The notes below the pieces were generated by a model. That model saw only the letters and a program-made list of their open reading frames with translations, searched no databases and was not told the origin of the DNA. Source: Cutaneotrichosporon cavernicola (taxonomy: Eukaryota; Basidiomycota; Tremellomycetes; Trichosporonales; Trichosporonaceae). From it: DNA of 64,000 nucleotides. The translations under genes and the position numbers were made by a program. Location: assembly GCF_030864355.1 (NCBI RefSeq), contig NC_083396.1, positions 1,116,001-1,180,000 of the forward strand, given 5' to 3'. Every line of letters begins with the position of its first letter. Positions within the stretch are counted from its first letter, which is position 1. Below, one piece after another: positions 1-11,106 of the stretch.

Positions 1-1521
1 ACATCGACCACATCATCTGACGCCTCGAATTCATCCCCTCCGACGCCAACCCCAACTCTAACTCAGCCAGTTCCCGTTCCCAACCCCACATTTGGGCCTG
101 GTCCTCTTCCCATCTTCCCCCTTGTCTTACCAGGCTGCTTGCTCCCTCCGCCAGCATGCCTTATCGTCGCCTGTGGCTTGGGTGTCTGCCCCGACGTCCC
201 ATACCCAGAAGGAATGATCGCTGCCGGTTGCATCCTCCCTGCGCCGGCGTGTAACATTAGCTGCGAGGACGAGGAGCAAAAGAAATGTTACGCAGACGAG
301 GAGTACGCTACGGCCAACGTTTCATCGACTGTTCCGCTCTCAACCTTTGTAGAGGCCTCGACAACCCCAATCGCAACGACTGAAGAGCCGATGACAACTC
401 CCACCGAAGCCCCAGCCGTTCCCTCAACCCAGCCCTCCGCTGTTCCCGACAACGGCAACGGCGATGACGATAACGGTGGTGTTATCCCTGTGCTACCGCC
501 CCCTGGCGATGACCTCGACGTCCCTAACACAGGGATGGGCAATGGAGAAACAACTCAGACCACCTCCGCCACTGGTCCCGCCAGCACCGACGCTCTGACG
601 ACGAACCCCACGGTTCCCAGTAGCGCAACTGAGGCGGCTGTTGCCACTGCCGCGATGGAGACGCCCACCACTGTCAGTGCCTTCGAGACCCTCGTTACAG
701 CCAGTGCGATGGAGACGCCAGTTACCAGCAGTCCGCTGGAGGAGCCTGGGTCTATCAGCCCAATGGAAGTGCCCAGTACCATCACCGACCCCTCCGCCCC
801 TGACGACGAGTTGCAACCATTCAAGACGTTCACTTTCTCGGACGCCCCAGAGCCGACCGACTCACCATCCAACACGTCGGATCCGGCTGTTTCCGATAAT
901 GCGCCGGCGCCCAATATCTCAAGCGACAGTTCCACCATCTTGGCCTCCGTGGATTCAACGGGCACCAATGAGGCCACGGAGACAGACACATTCCCCTCCA
1001 GCATCACGGCCACCATGAGTGGCGATGAAGAAGGCGACATGTCAGCCACCTCGTCTTCAACGGCCCGCGCCGATCCCTCAGAGAACGCGGTGGCATCGGC
1101 AGCAAGCGACCTGGTACCGATCAATACGTTGGGCACTCCCCGCAACGGCACGATTTCGTCGATCACCATCTCCACTTCAAATCAGGTAGGGCCTGCCCTG
1201 GCGGGCAATGACAGTGAGAGTGCCACTTCCAGTGCTGGAAACATTTTTGTGGAGCCTGTTAGTTCAGGGTCCCGCAACACTTCTATCGCATCCGCCACTT
1301 CCAGCTCTACCCGGCCCGTGGTTTCAAGCGCTGCCACTGGCGCGACGACTTCCAGCTCTGCTGCCCTGGATAGTTCTACCACCTCCACTGGCGCAGTCAC
1401 TTCCGGCGCGCCCACTTCCAACTCTGGTATCCCCGAGGCTTCTACCACCTCGACTGGAGCCAGCCCCTCCAAGAGCCACAGGCAGTGTGTCCGCAAGGCC
1501 GATAAGCGCCGGATCGCCTAG
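1..1521 (+). CDS. Ser/Thr-rich, probably cell-surface protein, 5' partial
   Basis: The reading frame is open from base 1 to the TAG at 1519-1521, so the gene begins before the window and only its last 506 codons or so are visible. The visible part starts with a Pro/Thr-rich linker. A cysteine-rich patch follows at about 130-290 (eight or more Cys in about 55 residues, including CPDVPYPEGM and NISCEDEEQKKC). After that come about 400 residues dominated by Ser, Thr, Ala and Pro, with many potential O-glycosylation sites. This makeup is usual for fungal wall or secreted proteins. The C-terminus ends in basic residues (KADKRRIA) and has no hydrophobic GPI-type tail, so a GPI anchor is not supported unless a 3' intron was missed. 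Family not recognised; wall location is inferred from composition only. Confidence 0.6.
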   Translation, partial: TSTTSSDASNSSPPTPTPTLTQPVPVPNPTFGPGPLPIFPLVLPGCLLPPPACLIVACGLGVCPDVPYPEGMIAAGCILPAPACNISCEDEEQKKCYADEEYATANVSSTVPLSTFVEASTTPIATTEEPMTTPTEAPAVPSTQPSAVPDNGNGDDDNGGVIPVLPPPGDDLDVPNTGMGNGETTQTTSATGPASTDALTTNPTVPSSATEAAVATAAMETPTTVSAFETLVTASAMETPVTSSPLEEPGSISPMEVPSTITDPSAPDDELQPFKTFTFSDAPEPTDSPSNTSDPAVSDNAPAPNISSDSSTILASVDSTGTNEATETDTFPSSITATMSGDEEGDMSATSSSTARADPSENAVASAASDLVPINTLGTPRNGTISSITISTSNQVGPALAGNDSESATSSAGNIFVEPVSSGSRNTSIASATSSSTRPVVSSAATGATTSSSAALDSSTTSTGAVTSGAPTSNSGIPEASTTSTGASPSKSHRQCVRKADKRRIA

Positions 1522-1883
1522 CATCTCAAGTTTGTTCGAAGTTCACCAGACGTGAAATTGTCCGTATTACTCCCCTTTCTTCAACGCCCTGGCGGCGACT
1601 CTTGATTTTGATTTATGAATTGTTTCGGAAAGCATACGAAAAACTTGTGCATATGACATTATTCTGGAAATTGTCTATCCTCGTTGTCTGGCTCTCGCTG
1701 CGCGTTGGGGACTGTGTGATCGCGTCAGCCATGCCACAATCGCGTAGTATCTTGGCATGAGTACCCGGCCACGTGGCCATGACGACATTGCTGGTTCGAG
1801 CCCAAGACATGTGTTCGATTCGCACTCTGGTTCATCCGCCGTCTCACTTTCATTCTTTGCATTCTCACATATCACTCTTCATA
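1522..1883. other. Intergenic, promoter side of HNT1
   Basis: This 362-nt stretch separates two genes on the plus strand. It holds a B-box-like GGTTCGAGCCC at about 1793, but no tRNA fold could be built around it. No other feature seen. Confidence 0.5.
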
Positions 1884-2444
1884 ATGTCCAACATCAAGAC
1901 CCTCGCCTCCTGCATCTTCTGCAAGATAGTCAAGGGTGAGTCCTCCTCGACCAGGGCTGACAATAGGCGAGATCCCGTCCTTCAAGCTCATGGAGACGGA
2001 CAGCATCCTAGCGTTCATGGACATTGGGCCCATCGCGCGCGGCCACTGCCTCGTCATTCCCAAGTGTGCGCCGCCTGTGTGCATGTGTACCCGCTAACTC
2101 AGACCACGCCGAGAAGCTCGCCGATCTCCCCGAGGACCAGATGGCCGACATTCTGCCTGCCCTCGCCAAGATTGCCAAGGCTGCTGTGCGTCCGAGTCTG
2201 AAGCCGCTGACACCAGGGCAACGAGGACTACAACATCCTGCAGAACAACGGGCGCCCCGCACACCAGCAGGTAGACCACGTTCACTTCCACTACATTCCC
2301 AAGCCGAGCGCCGACGACAAGGAGGGGCTTGGGGTCGGGTGGCCCGCGCAGAACGTGAGTCACGCCCGAGCGGCGTTCTGACTGCAGCTCTCGATGGACG
2401 AGATCAAGAAGATCTATGAGGAGGTCAAGGGCAAGCTCGAGTAG
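1884..2444 (+). CDS. HNT1: HIT-family (HINT) nucleotide phosphoramidase
   Basis: Five exons (1884-1935, 1967-2065, 2103-2185, 2217-2354, 2388-2444) join to a 142-residue protein, the usual size of HINT proteins. The N-terminus has the Cys pair of the family ([14 protein letters not shown]). The middle carries [10 protein letters not shown], and the C-terminal half carries the histidine triad HVHFHY (residues about 110-115) preceded by [16 protein letters not shown] enzymes hydrolyse adenosine phosphoramidates and lysyl-AMP in cytosol and nucleus. All four introns are 31-37 nt with GT-AG ends, and each phase was checked by frame continuity. A DNA-binding HIT relative is less likely because there is no zinc finger or extra domain. 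Confidence 0.93.
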
Positions 2445-2667
2445 ACTAGTGAGGGCGCATGTAGACAATGCATACATGGGTCTCCAAGCTAGGAGAGGCG
2501 GTTGCGTCGTTGGTTGGGTGTTAGCGGGTGGGTGACGCGGAAGCAAATAGGTACCTCCACCAGCGTGTCAACAATCAATCCGCGGTTGCAGGTGCGCAGG
2601 TGAGTCAACTCAAGTAGCCATCTACTTGTTGGCATTGCTTCATCACCCTTCCTTGTCCACGCTCGGC

Positions 2668-4210
2668 ATGAACGTCGACGCGTCCTCACCAGTTCTCGCC
2701 TACCCCACCATCGGTGGGTACCGTATCGGCGAGCAGATCGGTGGTGGAGGCTTCTCAAAGTACGTGTCGGCTGCCATCTCATCCCATCGTCGCTGACGGC
2801 AGAGTGTTCCGCGCGATCGACGATGCCAAGGGCCGCGTCGCAGCTTGCAAGGTCGTCAACCTTTACGCACCAGATGGGTACGCTCCGTCATTAAAGGACC
2901 TCCAGAAGGAGGTGCAGGTGCACAAGTCGCTCAAGAGCGCCAACATCTTGGAGTTCCTGCACTACGAGCTTCTCGAGCGCGGCAAGACGCAGCACGTTCC
3001 AGGACTGTACATGCTCCTCGAGCTGGCTGTCGGTGGCGACCTGTTTGACAAGATAGCGCCAGATGTCGGTGTCCCGGAAGACCTCGCCAAGTTCTACTTT
3101 GCGCAGTTGCAGGCGGCCGTCTCGTTCATCCACGAGAAGGGCGTCGCGCATCGAGACCTCAAGCCTGAGAACCTGCTCCTTGCGGCCAACGGAAACCTCA
3201 AGCTGACAGACTTTGGTCTGTGCGCCGTGTACAAGTACAAGGGAAAGAAGCGGTTGTTGAGCGGACGGTGCGGGAGCATGCCGTACGTTGCGCCAGAGGT
3301 GAGTCAACCTCATGGATACCACTGACGACAGCTTGGTGGACAAGGCGGCTACGAGGCCGAGCCTGTTGATGTTTGGGGAATGGGTATCGTCCTCGTCACC
3401 ATGCTCGTGGGCAATACTCCATGGGACGAGCCATCAGAAGCGACGAGTCCCGAGTACCAGGCATACCTCGCCGGCCAGTTATGGAACTATGAGCCGTGGA
3501 ACAGGATACGTGGCGCGGCGCGCGGTGAGTGTGCGTAGCAGACAGTGCTGACGACAGACCTTGTTGTCCAGCTCCTCACTGTTGAACCCATACGCCGCAT
3601 CCGGGTCCAAGACATTCCGTCCCATCCGTGGTGCATGACGCCTTCGCAGCTTACGCGTGAGCAGCTGCCTGAAGCGCTCACGCAGGGATTGCGCAGCACT
3701 GGTATGATGGCCGTCGCAGACCCTACATTCAACGACGCGTCATACGCCGTGAGCCGCTCGCAGCGTGTCTTCGGCGACTCTCAATGGGGCTCGCAGTGGA
3801 ACCAGCAGGAGAGCCAGTTTATGCGCGCGACGGGCAACCTCGTGGGTCCACATAGTGGGCATTACTAACCGCAGACCCAAGGCGGCGACTATGATGCCGT
3901 GACAACACGTTTCTGGCTCACCCTCCCTCCAGCGGAGGCATACGACATGGTGCGCGAGTACTTGGCCTCCCAGTTGCCTGAAGACGGCATCCAGGCGCGT
4001 AGCACGTACTTCCGCGTGGCCAAGGCCGCTGGTGGGCGGAGTGTGCGCGGCACGTTCCTGTTCCAGGAGAGTGACACTCATGCGCCGACCGGGCAGACGC
4101 TCGTCTCGATGCGTCGTGAGAAGGGCTCAATATTGCATTGGCGCGCATTCTGGTGGACGATCGTGCGCGCACCTCAGCTGGACGGCTACGTCGTCAGAGG
4201 TGACTCATGA
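2668..4210 (+). CDS. CHK1: Checkpoint serine/threonine kinase Chk1
   Basis: Five exons (2668-2759, 2803-3298, 3332-3524, 3558-3841, 3875-4210) give 466 residues, close to the 476-530 usual for Chk1. The kinase domain starts at residue 17 with a Gly-rich loop (GEQIGGGGFSK, split by intron 1). It continues with the catalytic Lys in VAACKVV, the loop HRDLKPENLL, the DFG motif (LTDFGLC) and the APE-type segment (MPYVAPE). After the kinase lies an SQ/WGSQ-containing linker, then a C-terminal region resembling the Chk1 KA1-type regulatory domain. Chk1 blocks Cdk1 activation after DNA damage or replication stress. It ends 85 bp from the convergent ABC transporter gene. Identification rests on the kinase order plus the C-terminal domain; another CAMK-group kinase is the alternative. 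Confidence 0.88.
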
Positions 4211-4295
4211 TTGTACAGTAGATGGGTTGGCATCTTTATGCGGAGCGATGGCGGGAAGTAGTCAAGATGGCATGTCTATGGTTACAGGTGTATTT

Positions 4296-6405
4296 CTAAT
4301 GCTTGTTGGCCTCCTGCTCGAGCAGCAGCTGTGCGGCCATGAGCTTGCGGAAGCGGCTACCCTCTGTCCTGCTCAACACGTCGTAGCGGCCCTGCTCCGA
4401 GATGACGCCGTTCTCGAGCACGACGACGCGCTCGGCGCGAGCAATACTGCTCAGACGGTGCGCGGCCAAGATGACGGTGATGTGGTGCGAGTGGATAATG
4501 CGGTCAATCGCGGCATTGACCGCGTCCTCGGACTTGGAGTCGAGTGCGCTCGTCGCCTCGTCGAGGAGGAGGATCGCGGGACGCCGGACAAGCGCACGCG
4601 CGATGCTAATCCGCTGCCTCTGTCCGCCAGACAGGCTCGACTTGCCGACTGTGGTCAGCAACGTTTAACGCCTACCTACTTGGCGTGTCGAAACCCTGTG
4701 GTAGGTCCCAGATAAACTCGCAGTTGGCGGCACGTGCCGCCTCCTCGACGTCCTGGCGGGTAACACCGGGCGCGCCGTACGCAATGTTGTCGTGAACTGT
4801 GCCAGCGAACAACACAGGGTCCTGGAACACGACGCCGATGCGATCGCGCCATGACTCGGGCGTAAAGTTCCGGATGTCGGAGCCGTCGTACGAGATGGTG
4901 CCGTGGTTAGGGTCGTAGAAGCGGTCCAGCAGGGTGAGAATGGACGACTTGCCGCTCCCCGACGTGCCGACGAGAGCGACACTCGTGCCGGGCTGGACGA
5001 TCAGGTTGATGCCTTTGAGCACCTCGACCTCCTTGCGAGACGGATACGTGAAGCGGACGTCGTTGAAGGAGATAGGCCCCTCACGGTTTGGACTGAGAGT
5101 CTGGCCCACACCCAGAGGGATGGCTGACTGTCGGTCGAGGAGGTAGAACACGCGCTGGCCGGCACCGACACCTGTGGTCAGCTCCAGTTGCTGATCGACC
5201 CACCCTTCATAATACCGCTGAAGAAGCTCGTGAGCCCCGACACTGAACTGCCAACATATCCGCTGTAGATGAGCAGAGATGTCAAGTCGCCGACGGTGAT
5301 GGCTCCGCTAGACACGAGGTGACCACCGTACGTCAGGAGACACAACATTGCGAGGTTGCCAGTGAGACCCGTCATGCCGAAGAAGATGGCCGACGCGCCC
5401 GCCTCTTTGCGCGCGAGATTGAACACGGTCTCGACGTTGTTGGAAAACACGCGACCCTCGAGACCCTGGGCGTTGTACGCCGTGACGGTCTTGAAGGCGT
5501 TGAGCTTCTCCTCGGCCGTCTTGGACATCTCGCCTAGGCTCTCCTGCGTGAGGTTGGACAATTTGCGGAGGTATCGACCGTAGAAGACAGCACCGAGTGA
5601 GATGGGAGGCACGACGCAGAGCATGACAAGCGTGAGCTTGCTTGAGATCCAAAACATGGCGCACACGCCGACCGTCGCTGAGATGATGGCACGCAGTCCG
5701 TCCGAGAGGTTCGAGGTCACGCTATCGCCTAGGATGTTGGCGTCGGCATTGAGGCGCGAGACAATGTCGCCAGCCGAGCGGTCGGCGAACTCGGGCTCCT
5801 GTCGTAAAGTGGAGAGGTATGCTCGGTTACGAATGCGTGCAATGATGCGCTGTCCCGCCGTACGCATGAGGTATACGCGTCCGGCGTTTGCAGCCGCACC
5901 AACAAAGAAAGCGATGGTGAGCAGCGTCGCTGCGACGGGGAAGCTCATCCCAAAGAATGTCGAGGCGTTGGAGGAGAAAAAGTCAATCAACTTGCCAATA
6001 GTTAGGGGCACGAGCATGGACACGGAAGACGAGACCACGAGAAGGCCGACCGCCGTTGCGAGCGTCCGTTTCTCAGGTATGGCCAGCTCGGCGAGCTTGC
6101 CGATCGACGACTCGGCCTTGTCGTCTTCTGGCTCGGCAGGCTTGTCTAGTGCAAACGCCGAGGACAGGCGGGCGAAGGGCGACTGCCGCTCCTCAGTCTT
6201 GGTGACTAGCTTGTCATTTGTCGAGTTGAAGCGCAAACCGAGGCCGATGCGCCCCAGAGAAAGTGGGAGCCATGGCCTTGGAACTCTTGGGACTGGTGTT
6301 AGGCCGCTCTGTGAACAACTCACCACTGCGGAGGGGGTTTGCTCGTGGCACACAGCGGGCCCGGAGCCCGGGCCCTAGGCCGACCACGAAGCCTCTATGG
6401 GACAT
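4296..6405 (-). CDS. MDL1: Mitochondrial half-size ABC transporter, Mdl1/ABCB10 type
   Basis: Exons on the minus strand are 6324-6405, 5204-6292, 4680-5171 and 4296-4648, giving 671 residues. The first 55 residues are Arg-rich and acid-poor, as in a mitochondrial presequence. The ABC membrane domain follows, with a segment very like Mdl1 (DANILGDSVTSNLSDGLRA). The nucleotide-binding domain has Walker A GTSGSGKSS, the Q-loop, signature LSGGQRQR, Walker B ILLLDEATSALD and the H-loop AAHRLSS. Mdl1 exports peptides from mitochondrial matrix proteolysis. The donor of the last intron (GTAGGT at 4679) is less common than the GTGAGT used elsewhere in the gene. Atm1 is the main alternative, but the membrane-domain sequence favours Mdl1. 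Confidence 0.87.
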
Positions 6406-6640
6406 GCGTGTGGTCAGAACGAGAAGGAGGGTGAGTTAGTCAACAAGATGGTGATGGTGGTTGATCTTGATCTTTGCCTACGCGTTCCGTGAAACACCAA
6501 CATGGCGGGAGAGGAGAGGGTGGACACGTGACGTGCCTCCACTTGCTATTTGGCGGGTAAACAGCCTAAATACCCGACAAGACTGATTCACAAAACAAAG
6601 TCAACAGGTGATTTGTGTGAGCTCCCCTTCATCCCATCAA

Positions 6641-7449
6641 AATGTCGGCACGTCGTACCAGATCGCAAATGGCGCTCCAGTTGAAGCAGTTAATCCGCTC
6701 GGCTACAATGTCGGCTTCTGAACTTGGCTGATGATCAATGTCGGCGGGATGGTCGGGACAGGCATCGTCTCCACGCCGTCCAACATCCTCACCGGAACGG
6801 GCAGTGTCGGCTTGGCGCTCATCTACTGGGTCATCAGGTTCGTCGTCACACTCGCTGGCGTCCTTCTTCCCGTCGCGTTCCGGCGCCGAGGCAGTGTACC
6901 TCGAACAGGCGTTCAAACCACGCATGATCCGCGAGACCGGGCGCCAGGGAGTCCTCCCCTATTTCAAGTTCTGGGTGACGACGCGCCCATTTGGCTCGCC
7001 CATCGGGAGAGTGCTAGTGATCTGGGCAATCTCTGTCGTCGTGAGCCTCGCCCCGCCCGTAGGCTCAGCCTTCACTTCATCGTTACACTGAAGCACTGGC
7101 CAGAATCAGTGTTCTTCGGCTTGGTAGCAGTTGGTCTCCTCCGCCTCCGGCATCAGCGTGACAAGGCGGGCCTCCCCCGCACCGAGTTTCATCATCTTCA
7201 TCCTCGAAAACCTCTTCCTCACCGTCATGCCATGGGTCCCGCCGAAGGGTACGACCCAGTCAACGTCCTTGAATTTCTTCTACGCCACGCCTGCGATCGT
7301 CGCTGTCGGCGTTGTCACCATCATGATCGTGTACTACTAGGCGTGGATGTACTGGCTCCCCAGTCTTGGCCACTACAAGCTCCGCGCCAAAATCGATGAG
7401 CACGAGGACGGTAGTCGGCACGCGCCTTATCAAGGTACCCGATGCTGAA
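6641..7449 (+). pseudogene. Degraded MUP1-type amino-acid permease
   Basis: Fragments of one LAT/MUP1-family permease lie in order but in different frames. Frame of 6641: NPLGYNVGF, an in-frame TGA (6719-6721), then MVGTGIVSTPSNIL, the hallmark first-helix motif. About 6855-7085, shifted frame: GAEAVYLEQAF fused directly to REGVLPY-like RQGVLPYFKFWV and LAPPVGSAF. About 7085-7150, shifted again: WPESVFFGLVAVGLLRLR. About 7170-7340, another frame: FLTVMPWVPPKG and the last helices, then a TAG (7338-7340) followed by AWMYWLPSLGHYKLRAK. Compared with a full permease (about 500-600 residues), roughly the third to eighth helices are missing between YLEQAF and RQGVLPY. Several frameshifts, two in-frame stops and an internal deletion make this a clear pseudogene. 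MUP1 homologues import methionine or cysteine; the family is from recall, the disruptions are seen directly. Confidence 0.85.
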
Positions 7450-8108
7450 GTGGAGGCGTGGGGTGTGTTAGTGTTCACACTGTCATGCATGCCGGCATTG
7501 ATTGACGGTATGGCGCAGCGCTCCTACACTCACCGAGGCCAACAAGGCTCGGTGTCGCCGTAAGGCCCAACCGAGTTGCTCACACTTGCGGCTGTGGAGA
7601 GATCGTACTGACATTCGGGGGGAGAAGCTTAGGTTCGCCAGAGCGTAAACTTTCAAGTGCTCTACACCTTGGATACAAGCCTGTTTTCAGGACCGTTGAG
7701 GCATGCTACAGTACAACTCATCTGGCACCTGTAATCGACAGCTCATGTTGCCCAGCAAATTTCATGCAATTTCACCGATGCCGCTTGCCGTACAATTGCC
7801 ATCTAATGGCTCAGGCGTACACTGCTGGGTATGTGTATCGGCGCAGCACCTGAGAAGACTGACGGGGAACGTGCGGCACGCCTGCCCGCATTCCTCGGAA
7901 TGAGACCCCCAAGGTGAAATCTGGCAAGTTGCGAACTGTGAATGCTCCATGGACTCCCAGTTCCGCAGGCTTAACTGTGCCGAGCAAGCGCTGTGCCGAG
8001 CAAGCGCCGTGGCGAGCAAGCGCCCCCTCGCTCCACTGAGTGTATCGATTGCCCACGTTGAGGTGCTTTTATTGCGGTGGCCATTGTTTCTCGACTTCAA
8101 CATTCGAC
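7450..8108. other. Intergenic between permease pseudogene and cysteine-module gene
   Basis: About 660 nt with no supported gene. Includes the imperfect tandem GAGCAAGCGC(C) at about 7981-8022 (three copies). No tRNA, terminal repeats or coding fragments recognised. Confidence 0.5.
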
Positions 8109-8991
8109 ATGCGTTCACTTCTCCACCTCATCGCCCTCACCGTCCTGGCCGTCATCGGTACGTGCGACGCCGTCCGGCACTCATTCCAGGTGTTGTCCAC
8201 GCTGTGCCGACCGAAGCCCGTGACCTGACCTGTCCCAAGGGGAAGTGGCCATGCGGCACAACTTGCGTAGACCTGGTCAACGACATCAATAACTGCGGCC
8301 AGTGCGGCTACAAGGTTTTCCTCCTGTGTCTCCGTCGCTAACGTCAGTGCACAGACACCCCATGTCGCGATGGTGCTTGCTTGATGAAGTGTACGGCGGA
8401 GACTGCTTCCGAGTGTCCCTGGTGAGCCAACAACCAGAGCTTATCTGAAGCCAGGTACTACCCGTGTATCAACGGTTATTGCCAGTGTCCCGCTGGCCAG
8501 ACTTTGTGCTACCGTCAAATCGCGTGGTTTCAATGTTCCGACTTACTTACCGACCCTCAGAACTGCGGCCAGTGTAACTCCTGGGTGAGCTGATTCCCGG
8601 CTGGGCTGATGTAGTGTGACACAGAATCAGGATCCAAGTGCGTGAATGGCAAATGTACAGGGTGCACCGGGAACCAGAAGCTCTGTGCCGGCAAGTGTAT
8701 CAACCCTATCAACGACAACATGCACTGCGGCGAGTGCTACAACACAGTAGGTGGAGCAGCGGCACGACTGATTCCAGTGCGGCGTGGGAAGCAATTGCGT
8801 AAATGGAGAGTGTGAGCGCAATGACGGTTGTCCACCGGGCCAGGTCCGCTGCGATGGTTTGTGCCTCAATCTTTCAAACGATAACCGCCACTGCGGCAGG
8901 TGCGGCAACAAGGCAAGTGACGTTCAAGTTGAGGTAAAGCTTACATCAGTGTTCGGTGGGCAAGAACTGCGTGGCAGGCGTATGCCGTTAG
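8109..8991 (+). CDS. Secreted modular cysteine-rich protein (first of a tandem pair)
   Basis: Seven exons (8109-8157, 8190-8314, 8348-8421, 8455-8584, 8615-8746, 8778-8912, 8950-8991) encode 228 residues. Exon 1 gives a signal peptide (MRSLLHLIALTVLAVIG). The rest is four copies of a module of about 44 residues with the pattern C..G...C...CVDL..D..NCG.CG followed by C....C..G.C. The introns between modules are phase 0 and fall at the same point, just before the Cys that opens the second half. One module is additionally split at 8421/8455 (phase 2). The last intron (8913-8949) has a GC donor (GCAAGT). The module resembles Stig1-like extracellular domains (family knowledge), but no function is assigned. 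The neighbour at 9341 is its paralogue. Confidence 0.82.
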
Positions 8992-9340
8992 TCAAGGCAT
9001 TGACCGAGTTGATTCATTATCCATATGCCTGATATACCTAATTGTGACGCGCATGTGGGCACCACCCACGGTTAAAGTTGCAATGCCAAGACTGTTACAG
9101 TACGGCACCGGGAACATGGGGTGATTCCTGCCTTGCGACCATGCGGCACGTGATGATTGCAGTGTCTTCCGCTCCGAGGGCCACACCCAGATGGCTTTAA
9201 GCTTCATTGTCCAGCCTAGACTTGGCACGTCTGGGGCATTAGTCTCTGAACCTTGCACTGCCCAACCGCCGTCTACACTACATGTCTGCATCACATAAAA
9301 GGATGCACTGCGCCCACCAGTGTCGATTCCCACACCCACC
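8992..9340. other. Intergenic between tandem cysteine-module genes
   Basis: 349 nt separating the two paralogues. It serves as promoter for the second copy. No coding or RNA feature recognised. Confidence 0.5.
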
Positions 9341-10652
9341 ATGCTCAAGTATCTCCTCCTTGTCTCGCTGGGGTGCGTTAGCGCTAGCGTCATCACGCTT
9401 CGGCAGGAAAACCAAACCTGCACCGATGGTCTCACTCTGTGTGGAACCCAATGCGTCGATCTGAAGACCAGCCCCTGGAACTGCGGCGCGTGCGAGTCCT
9501 CGTGCGCATGGGGCAACAACGTATGCCGTGACGGCGTGTGTGAATGTACAGAGGGCAATACAAAGTGTGGAAGTCTCTGCGTAGATATCCAGAGCGACTG
9601 GTGGAACTGTGGAAAGTGTGACAACCATGTAAGCAGTACGGTACGCTTTACGCTAATTCCAGTGCGGTGAAAACCATCAATGCATCAACAGCACATGCGT
9701 GGAGAATCCCCCGCCCAAGACGTGTGCCGAGCAAGGCCTCCAGTCGTGCTGGTACTGGGACGACTACGGCGTGCCGTATGAGATATGCACCGACTTCAAG
9801 AATGATTGGAGAAACTGTGGCGCCTGCCTCGCAAGCTGCTCTTCATGCAAGGATGGCCAGTGCATGTCCTGCGGCAACCAAACGGCCTGCCTATCAGGCT
9901 CGGCAGACTTCGGGACCTGGGAGTGTGTCGACCTCCCCACAGACTCGTTCAACTGTGGCGGGTGTGGCATCAGCTGTGGCGAAGGCCAGCTTTGCGTCGA
10001 TGGCAAGTGTACCGGATGTCCAGCAGACACGCCTGACACGTGTTTTGGGAGGTGTTTCAACCTCCAGACGGATTTTACAAAGTGCGGTAGCTGTGACATT
10101 TCCTGCCCGGACGGCGCCGACAAATGCGTCGGTGGAACGTGCCAGTGTGTCCCCGGCAAGACGCTTTGCGGCGAGTATTTCGTGCCCCGATGCGTCGACT
10201 TAACCAACAACCCCCGCGACTGTGGCGGATGCGACAACGAGGTATGTGACAATGTTGGATTTGGACGCGCTGACCCAGTGCCCCGAAGGCCAGCAGTGCC
10301 AGAGCGGCAAGTGTCTTCCCTGTGCCCCAGGCTTCGAGGTGTGCTCAAGCTATGATGGCAATTGTCTCAACCTCATGAACGACCAGCAAAACTGTGGAAA
10401 GTGCTTCAACTCTGTAGGTTTGATTGCGGACGCTGCTGATCCAGTGCCAAACGGGGGACAACTGCGTCAACGGCACTTGTACCGGCAACGAGGGTTGTCC
10501 GCCTGACCAGATCAACTGCGTCAACTACTGCTACAATCCGATGAACGATAACAAGCACTGTGGCGGGTGCTTCCTACCGGTGGGTGAGGGTTGAGTGTTG
10601 CTGACCCCAGTGTGAGGAGGGCAAAAACTGCGTCGGCGGCGTGTGCCAATAA
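9341..10652 (+). CDS. Secreted modular cysteine-rich protein (second of a tandem pair)
   Basis: Exons 9341-9628, 9663-10241, 10279-10413, 10445-10579 and 10611-10652 encode 392 residues. The start ATG is followed by a signal peptide (MLKYLLLVSLGCVSAS). About eight cysteine modules follow, with the same CVDL..D..NCG.C core as the upstream gene. All four introns are phase 0 and directly precede a TGC/TGT codon. Exons 3 and 4 are both exactly 135 nt and exon 5 is 42 nt, the same sizes as the last two exons of the upstream gene (135, 42). Exon 2 fuses several modules without introns. Predicted extracellular, disulfide-rich and without a GPI tail; role unknown. Tandem duplication with later module gain or loss is inferred from shared exon sizes and motif order. 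Confidence 0.83.
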
Positions 10653-11106
10653 AGGACTCTGAAAGACCGCAAGAACAATGTCGAGATGGAACCGTAAAGC
10701 CGAAATGATAGTTCAAGTCCAATGCATCCTGTTCAGAAGGCCGAGCCGGTTGTACATGCTGCCGAGTGCTCTGGGACTCTCATTTTGCGTACCAAGCCTT
10801 TCGAGACTGGAGACACGGACACAGGCAAGCATTGCCGGACATTTGGTCTAGAGCTTGTTTCTCTGTTTGAGCTGAAGTGAGAACAGGTGTGAGGACAGCC
10901 AGGTCTCTGCGCGGCAGTTGATCAGGCGAGGATAAGATCCGCTACCAAGAAGAGCGCGGCATTCTTCGCTTGGTGTCCAGTGACATGCTTGGCTCCATGG
11001 AGACGCGGTTGGACCAATGCGTGATTGAGATGGACAAGTTTGGAGTGTTGGCTGGGATTATGCGATGTTGGGCAGTTTACCGATCGGCAGTGATGCAAGT
11101 TGTAGG
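10653..11106. other. Intergenic, convergent
   Basis: 454 nt between a plus-strand and a minus-strand gene. Only weak open frames; nothing supported. Confidence 0.5.

Noticed and set aside
1748..1815. Possible tRNA (GGTTCGAGCCC B-box-like element, TCTTGG...CCAAGA pairing)
   Set aside because: No D arm or anticodon stem fits and the T stem has mismatches in two of five pairs.
5602..6378. 258-codon plus-strand open frame
   Set aside because: Antisense shadow of the MDL1 membrane domain; no family resemblance.
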